Below are positions 57,396 through 64,000 of a stretch of DNA of 64,000 nt, piece after piece. The stretch lies in the NCBI GenBank assembly GCA_003586115.2, contig QVOM02000090.1:13762427-13826426 (forward strand), written 5' to 3'. The stretch is from Salvator merianae. Taxonomy: Eukaryota > Chordata > Lepidosauria > Squamata > Teiidae. A model generated the notes under the pieces. That model did not search any database, was not told the DNA's origin, and saw only the letters and a list, made by a program, of their open reading frames with translations. The position numbers and the translations under genes were made by a program. Position 1 is the first letter of the stretch, and each line of letters begins with the position of its first letter.

Positions 57396-58125
57396 ACCAG
57401 TGAGAGCTGGTGACCATCAAGGCTAGTTGGGTAGAGAGCAAGGCCACGACAGAACCAAGAGTCAGATGAGGCACAGCAAAGACTATGTTAAGGCTATACT
57501 TCTGTGCAAACCAACATGAAAACTGACCCCACTGGATACTGGGAGTTCCACACATACAGGGCAACTCTGAATTAAAGCAGTTACGAAGACAGGAGCAACT
57601 GGCCGCAAAGCATCCACCAGAAGCATCCAGAACCAGCACACATCCAGAAACATTGCGTACCCAGGAGCAACCAATGGGTCAAAAAAAGGGCTGATTGAAC
57701 AGCCTCCCTCCACAGTTAAAGAGAAGCTGATAAAACTGCATGAGGGAGAAAGACGGAAAGGAAGGTATGCCATATCCCCACTCAAATCCTTACATATCAT
57801 TTTTTAACCAATATGGCGGGGGAGCATAGCATAGAAGTCTCTGGCCTGGAGCATTAGGGGTGGGAGGAACAAACCTGCTCCTTTGGAATGCAACCACTGC
57901 TCTTGGGAGGCAGGATCAGTGCATTCCTGCAAGTGTGCTCTATGCTATTAGCAAATACCCTGGGAAAACATATTCTGATGCCTGAGACATTCTGTCCACA
58001 AGGCAAACACCAAAAAGCAAAGAGGCACTGCTTTATTCACCAATACATCCACTCTCTTTCTCCCTATCAGACTGGAACCATGAAGGTATTTTTGTTGCAC
58101 CTTCACTTTTCAGTTCTGCTTCAGC

Positions 58126-58139
58126 AGGGGGGGGGGGGG
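58126..58139. repeat. G homopolymer
   Basis: This is a run of about thirteen G. Comparable runs occur at 48331-48340 (G) and 63336-63346 (C). All are simple-sequence hot spots. Confidence 0.9.
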
Positions 58140-58844
58140 AGAAAGCAAAGTCACCTAGAACTTCGGAAGAAAGATGAATTCTTTCTCACACTTTGCTGCA
58201 GGGGGAAAGTCGGTGGCGAAGAAGAAAAACAATTGTTGTTTTGCAAACTTTTTTCCGCAGCTGTTTCAATTTAGGGCTCTTGTCTGAAGATGGAGGAGAC
58301 ATGATGGATGTCCTGTCACGCTAGCAAAAGCCTTTCTTGCTGCGAATGTTTTGCCTGCACAACATCGCCCAGGGAAGCAGCAACGTTCCACCTCACCTGC
58401 GCTCTCCTGGAGGCAAATTGGGCTGGAATTCTGCAGCTCCAGCTATGGCTATGCAACGTGCATGGATGCTTCAAGCAGTTAATCACAGCTTTGGGGGGGG
58501 AGGATTGAAAATGTTGCTCAACCCACAAGGGGGCAAAGGGGACGCTCAGGCTGAAGCAGTTTTAAGCCCCTGCGGCACACGGAAAAGGACAAAGGAGAAG
58601 CAGAAGCAGCAGAAGAGAGAGCTTCCTCCACATATTTTTGATCCCAAACCTATCATGAAAATTCATAGATGTGTGAATTCCTACACAACTTGCATTTCAA
58701 ACGATGCACTGCTTTAGGAAATGGAACTCTTGTCAATCTGAAAGTGAACTAAATGAGTTTTTCCATCCCTTACAACAAGCACCCCTGAAGCAAAGCAAGG
58801 AAGAAGTCAAAGAGAGCTCAGCCACTAGCCAAGAAATCACAGGG

Positions 58845-58965
58845 TGATTTCACTCTGGCCAGTGTACCAGGCCAGGGACATCCCTTCTGCATGCTAGTAT
58901 GGATGTGCTCTAAGGGAGGCCGTGCCCCCCAGGGGTGGTCTTGACCACACCAGCATGGGAGTTTC
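58845..58965. mobile_element. Foldback-family fragment
   Basis: CTGGCCAGTGTACCAGGCCA, CATCCCTTCTGCATGCTAGT and CTCTAAGGGAGGCCGTGCCC match the arm and core of 8507-8726 and 38150-38285. The right side is short, ending at CACCAGCATGGG. Confidence 0.6.
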
Positions 58966-59019
58966 ACGGCAAATTAGCTGATTTGCTCCAGAGAACTAAT
59001 ATACACAATACTGGGAAGG

Positions 59020-59268
59020 TTGGTCATGCAGGTCAGGTGTATCAATGGCTACTGGAATGGATGCCTAGGTGCTGCCTCCAGGTTGGAGAGACAGGCAGGA
59101 GGCCTCTAAAGGCCATTTGCAGGGACTCGAGACCAGGTAAGGTTTTGCCTTCATCTTCTGCATAAAATGCCTAGAAGCCCTTGGTGGGCCACTGTGAGTG
59201 ATGGGATGCTAGACTAGATGGGCTGTGGCCTGAACCAGCAGGGCTCCTCTTAGGTTCTTATGCTCTTA
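59020..59268 (-). mobile_element. Dispersed repeat with GCTGGATCAGGCC phrase, copy 3, reversed
   Basis: The + strand runs from CAGGTCAGGTGTATCAATGG through GAGACAGGCAGGAGGCCTCT to AGACTAGATGGGCTGTGGCC and TTAGGTTCTTATGCTC. It is the reverse complement of the repeat seen at 18470 and 57115. Confidence 0.7.
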
Positions 59269-62200
59269 TCTCAAGCCTGCTGAAGTCTGGAGATTCCAGA
59301 CCACCTTTGTCTATATTTGACAAGGAAAGAGGGGGAGGAAAGGGCAGGCTTAGGAAGAGAGGGAGCAAAAATCCACACCACCATCTGAAAGTGATCATTT
59401 TATGGCCCACGCTGTTGGAACGTTTGCCCACAAGAGCAAGGAGCTTTACGAGAGATATAAAAAGTTACTGGCACCGTAACATGTTATCATTGTGGTATAA
59501 ATTAAATTACCAATGTTCAAGTCAGCCGTGGACCAGCCAGGATTCTTGTGGAAGGGGGCCAGGACTGAGAGAGCTCAAGGATTTTGCAAGAATTCTTTTC
59601 TTCCAACTGCAGCATAGCTATTGAAGCACCGCACAACCCTTTTCTCTGAGCATTGATCATTTTATGAAACCATTGAAACTGCTTTCCTCTGCGCATGGGT
59701 TGTGTCATTGATTTTGTGGTGAAGATGTGTTATTGCAATAGCTGAGAAACTGAGGGACATCCTGCCCAGAGATTACGTGAGAGGGAGGGGGACAGAATGG
59801 GGCGGCAGGAAAACAAAAGAGAACAAAAACTAATTTTCAGTGGAACGAAATCGGGTGGCAGCTGAAAGCTTATTACGTGTGCAAAATAATTACAGTCGTG
59901 AGGAATGTGTAACAGTAAGGCAAACACATTACGAAGGGTGTGATAAAATGCACCACAAAAATGAATAAAGTACGGGCCAAAGGACCAGTGGGCTGGCAAA
60001 TGAAAATGAGTACAAATTTATTTCAATCAAAAGGGAAAGCAGGAAGGACTAGTGAAAACCAAAATGAGACAGAGAAGACTATAAAAATAAAGAGGTGCTT
60101 TGATGTAAATCTCCTTATTAGCTGAATTTATTCAGATATCCAGAAAGTGTCCTTACGTAATTTATCATTTACATGCTCGGTTTTTCTTTAATAAATGCTC
60201 TTGGTGCTCCCAAATTGTGCCATTGTCTTTCCTTATATACTGACGGGGGAAGTTGAGCTTAATTAACTGAATTTGAAGGGAATAAATGAGGAAGATTTCT
60301 CATGGTACATTGTTCGAAAATCATTGCAATATTGCTCTGTTTTAAACTGTTCAGAGCTGATCCAGGCATGTTATTTATTCATTTAACATCCTTTTTGTCA
60401 CAGTCTCAGGACAATTTACAACATGAAATTAATAAGAATGAAATATATGCAATAAAAATGGAGCAAAGTTAGCAGTCAAGTGAGTCATCTTATTGGCTAC
60501 CATCTGATCCCTGGATTTCACAGGACCCATATGAGTTGATGCCAAGTAGATACAACTGATTCCCATGTCCTCCAAAGACTCTTGGAAGTGACAATACCAG
60601 CAGAGGCAGAATGCATAGCTGACTAAAACTAGCAATGCTTGAACTCAAAACTGCCAGCACTTTTGCCCCCAGTTTTACCTTAAAATACCTTGGGAAAGTG
60701 CCAGAGTTACAAATAGATTATTTGTGCAGATGCCCAAACTCTATAGCTGCAGATGCACACAATGTGTACTTACGAAAACCACAAATAGCAAGGGATAACT
60801 GTACTGCCTACAGATCTTGTGAGTGAAAAAACCTATCCATCTCAAAAATTACAAAGACACATATTTCCAACAGAGACTTTCATTTGGAAAATAAATCTGA
60901 ATTTGGCTTAGATACTTTGCTTTTCAGCTTACCCCGATGACTGGCAAATATGTTCTTAACAGAAGACAGTATCAATTAACTTTCACGAGTCCTTGTATGT
61001 ACATTTGAATATCTACTATCCCTTGCCAAGTTATTCCAGGAACACAACCTGGTTGTCACGTCTGTCTTTATAAGTTTGTTAAACTCTCGAGGTGTTAATT
61101 AACCTTTGGAGATCATACCTTAAATGTTTTAGGGTTGCATGTACCAGTGAAGACACAACAGATATTTTCTCCTCTTAAACTGCACAACCAAAGATCTACT
61201 GCAAAGTGTTAGGTGATTCCAATCTACATGGGACATATTACCCATGCATGTCGTCCAGGCAGTGCCAGAAATACAGCATTCTAAAAATGTCTCTGAAAAG
61301 ATCTTTCACGTCTATTTCTTTTGAATCAGCAAAAAGATTCCAAGCACTGGTTTGCCATACATATGAAAAACTGGCAACAATTCTCAGGGCGCCTTCTGCC
61401 CAACTAAAGTGGAGAGATTATCCTTGCCCTTCCCCAAACATCCTAAGAACATAATTTCTGAAAGGTGGGGTTAATCTTGGTGCCACGTAGGCAGGCAGGG
61501 ACAATTTCTGGACTATTTGGGGAAATAGCTTGAAGAGGTTGCATCCAGCTTCAAATCCAACCCCTATGAATTCATCCATCTGTAGGATTAAACAACCTAA
61601 AATTCTCCTGGGGTTTCCAACGAAGGTCCACCAGGTCATCTTCCCACCCACTCTAACTCCTGAGATAACGACTTCACATCTCTTCTTGCGATGTCTGTCA
61701 TATCTGGGAAATATCCTCTCGTCTTTTCTCTCTGTCTCTCTCTGCACATGTTGTCCATCAAACTTGCTGGAGAAACAAAGGATACTGTATGAGCTCTTCC
61801 AAAGGAGGAAGGTGCATGTAATTGTTGCATGATGAGTCACCCAATGAGAACTTTTTGGAGAGTTCTCCCCCGGCTGGAGTTCTACTTCTGTCCCAGATGG
61901 GGCTGGGTTCATAAATCAGTGATGTCTTTTATTTGGTTTAAGGAAGGGAGAATCCCTCTTTTAACAGCTGCATATTTCCTCATGGGAAAACATCTTTAAA
62001 AGTTCCTAATTTATAAATTATGTCAAGTGTTGACGAACAGGGTGGGCTGGATTATCTCTTCCAGTAAAGGAATGTGCATGATAGCAGGAGATAGAAGGAT
62101 GGATTTCCCTCCATTTTGCAGTGGTTTATGCCATGAATGTGAGAACCAACAGTTCCTTAAAATGGATAGATTCCCCCACAAAAAAAGAAACCACCGAAAG

Positions 62201-62889
62201 GATGAAAAACAAAATCAGTTGAGCACCCTGAAAAAACTACGTCACTGTAATAATGTAAATATACCTCTATGTATTTCTGTTCTCAAATGTGTTAAAATGT
62301 TGACATGCATATCGTTCGTAAGATGAATGGTCTCTAATGAACCAACAAATACATTTCAATATTGAAAAAAAAAAACCAGTCTGAAAAAGTGTGACTGAAG
62401 CCAGACATGTTTTGACAATGTCTGCATATTCCTTGCAATAATTGGTTTTGCATACTTACAAATTTTGCTGGTGGTGTACCTTTCAATGATGTTTGTATTT
62501 TATATTTTATGTTGTTTACTGTGATATTATATTCGCAGCTTTACGTCAACATTTTAGCAGATCTGAGAACAGAAATTCTTAGAGATATATTTACATTATG
62601 ATGAATGTATTAAATGTGAGATTTCTCAATGTTTTTATTTATAATTTGTTTTTATTTTGTAAATGTAAAACTTAAGAAAAAACACATTATTACAGTGACG
62701 TAAGTTTTTCAGAGTGCTTAATGGAAAAATCCTTAATGGTCAGGATTTGAGCTCTGCAGTAGATTTTAGACTGACAAGATCCAGGATGACAAACCATCCG
62801 GACTCCATGAGCTCTGGCCAAGACAGAGAACAGTAGGGCAATGTTATGAGCCTGTGGTCAAGGTCCCCCTTCTGCTGGGATTGAGACTT

Positions 62890-63005
62890 CCTCTTTTATT
62901 TATTTACTTAAAGCATTTCTAGATCACTTCTTCCTATCAAAATCTCAAAGCAGCTTATAAGAAACTTTACAAGCAAGGTTAAAAACAGCAGAACATAGAA
63001 ACACT
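62890..63005 (-). mobile_element. LINE 3' end-like fragment
   Basis: The + strand begins TTTTATTTATTTACTTAAAG and contains AAAATCTCAAAGCAGCTTAT, the reverse of a common sauropsid LINE end. It continues into A-rich sequence and is old and short. Confidence 0.45.
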
Positions 63006-64000
63006 AGCAAAACCTGGATGAGGTGGGTGTCTCAAGACAGACATTAATTCATGTCAGGAATGCCCAAGTGAATACATACATTTTCAATGTCCTCTGCAAC
63101 CTGTCAAGACCCCCATCCCGGTCAGACGCCAACCACTAAATCGAGAAAACTCCAGGCCACGCTGCGCCGCCTCTTGTCTCATTCACCTGCGTTCTTTGAG
63201 CAAGTCAGGTGTGGCAAGAATAAGGAGAAGCAGCAGCCATATCTGCAGTCCCACCCTGAAGACAGGCGTGCGGGATGCCATGCTGAATCAGGCGCTACTA
63301 AAGGCGCACCAGGGGGCTTCACAAGACTGCAAGCCCCCCCCCCCCCAGTTCAGCTGGCTTCCAGGGCCAGCTGCCCCTTGCAAAGCATCCAGCCTGATGC
63401 AACAATGGGACGATTGCTGGGGATGATAGAATCTGAGCCCAGTGCCAACCAAACGGCATATTAGCTGTTCTTGTTACGTGGCACCTTTGGGGAGTATGGA
63501 GGAAGGGCCCCTACTACTCCTTCGCAGCCATGAGCTGCAGGTCTCCCCCGCAATCAATCCCCATGTCTCTTCCAGATGGGAGTAGGGGGAGAAGCTTCTG
63601 CTCTCTGTCACTGAAAAGCAACCAAGAGATCGGAAAGCCAATTCAGCAGAAACAACCTATACTTAGAATAGGCAGGAATAGGGTCAGGCAGAGGGCGAGG
63701 ATTTTGAGTCTGTCTGCGTTATTATTTTTACAGTTCCCAGAGCCCTGGAAGACCAAGTATGATGTTGAGGTAATGAGGAACGACATGTATAATCACGCTT
63801 CTACGGCTGGGCTGGGCCCAACAGGCACAGATTCCCTCTGATCGTTGGATGCACAGACCTTTCCAAACCAAACTCTGAACTCCCTGCCAGACCCGCCTCA
63901 CGCTGCTTTACGTTCAGTAGAGAGCGATGCTCAGATGCCAGGGTTGCAACCCACAAAGGCTACCAAGCTGATCCTCACTCATGCCAGAAAGCCAACAGTA

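Larger units (their letters stand above)
38083..64000 (-). other. Intron sequence upstream of the GPS exon (open at the window edge)
   Basis: No exon was recognised in these 26 kb. I searched the minus strand for the family phrases expected just upstream (a VYCAFLDF-like end, the GAIN domain, pentraxin-like repeats) without success. Contents listed separately include SINEs, LINE reverse-transcriptase tails, hAT-like elements, foldback fragments and simple repeats. Areas such as 42200-44700, 47000-47700, 53300-55200 and 60000-62900 show nothing I can name. Either this is one very long intron or poorly conserved GAIN exons are hidden in it. Confidence 0.5.

Noticed and set aside
61418..61912. 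164-codon open frame, minus strand
   Set aside because: No family motif, signal peptide or membrane pattern is visible. There are overlapping frames on the other strand and no flanking gene structure. It is probably chance or an unnamed old repeat.

Overview
The window looks like nuclear DNA of a vertebrate, most likely a squamate reptile (lizard or snake). Genes are split into short exons by multi-kilobase introns. CpG is sparse outside small clusters. The repeats are of sauropsid type: CR1/L2-like LINE tails, tRNA-derived SINEs in the style of Sauria SINEs, and a dense family of short DNA-transposon-like elements. There are no bacterial gene structures, rRNA genes or CRISPR arrays. The squamate call rests on my recall of repeat types and not on a search.

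Only one gene is supported: the orthologue of ADGRD1 (GPR133), an adhesion G-protein-coupled receptor, on the minus strand. Six exons were read by hand. In transcript order they are 37959-38082 (GPS and tethered agonist), 24791-24894 (TM1), 22237-22348 (TM2), 15173-15326 (TM3), 8739-8805 (TM4/ECL2) and 7946-8012 (ECL2/TM5). All have AG/GT borders. Their phases join without a break, giving one frame of 209 complete or joined codons from just before the GPS to TM5. The rest of TM5, TM6-7 and the tail should lie beyond position 1. The signal peptide, pentraxin-like domain and most of the GAIN domain should lie beyond position 64000, or in exons I could not find.

Everything else reads as intron. 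1-7945 is the intron after the TM5 exon; it carries a LINE reverse-transcriptase remnant and a purine minisatellite. 8013-15172 holds a palindromic foldback element and a 340 bp pyrimidine tract. 15327-37958 is rich in a repeat family built from GTTCGAA/GTTTGAA-like words. 38083-64000 has no exon I can recognise, but it holds some of the best-preserved copies of that family, including two clear nested insertions. One is a hAT-like element inside a tRNA-derived SINE at 40004-40490. The other is a hAT-like element split by another repeat at 56979-57395.

The most unusual content is the self-similar hAT-like family. It has about 12 bp terminal inverted repeats and imperfect 8 bp target duplications, with at least 14 copies in 64 kb. 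Next come the foldback elements, some of which place consensus splice donors on the sense strand of ADGRD1. Most ORFs of 60-180 codons are chance frames, and the longest run through repeat copies.
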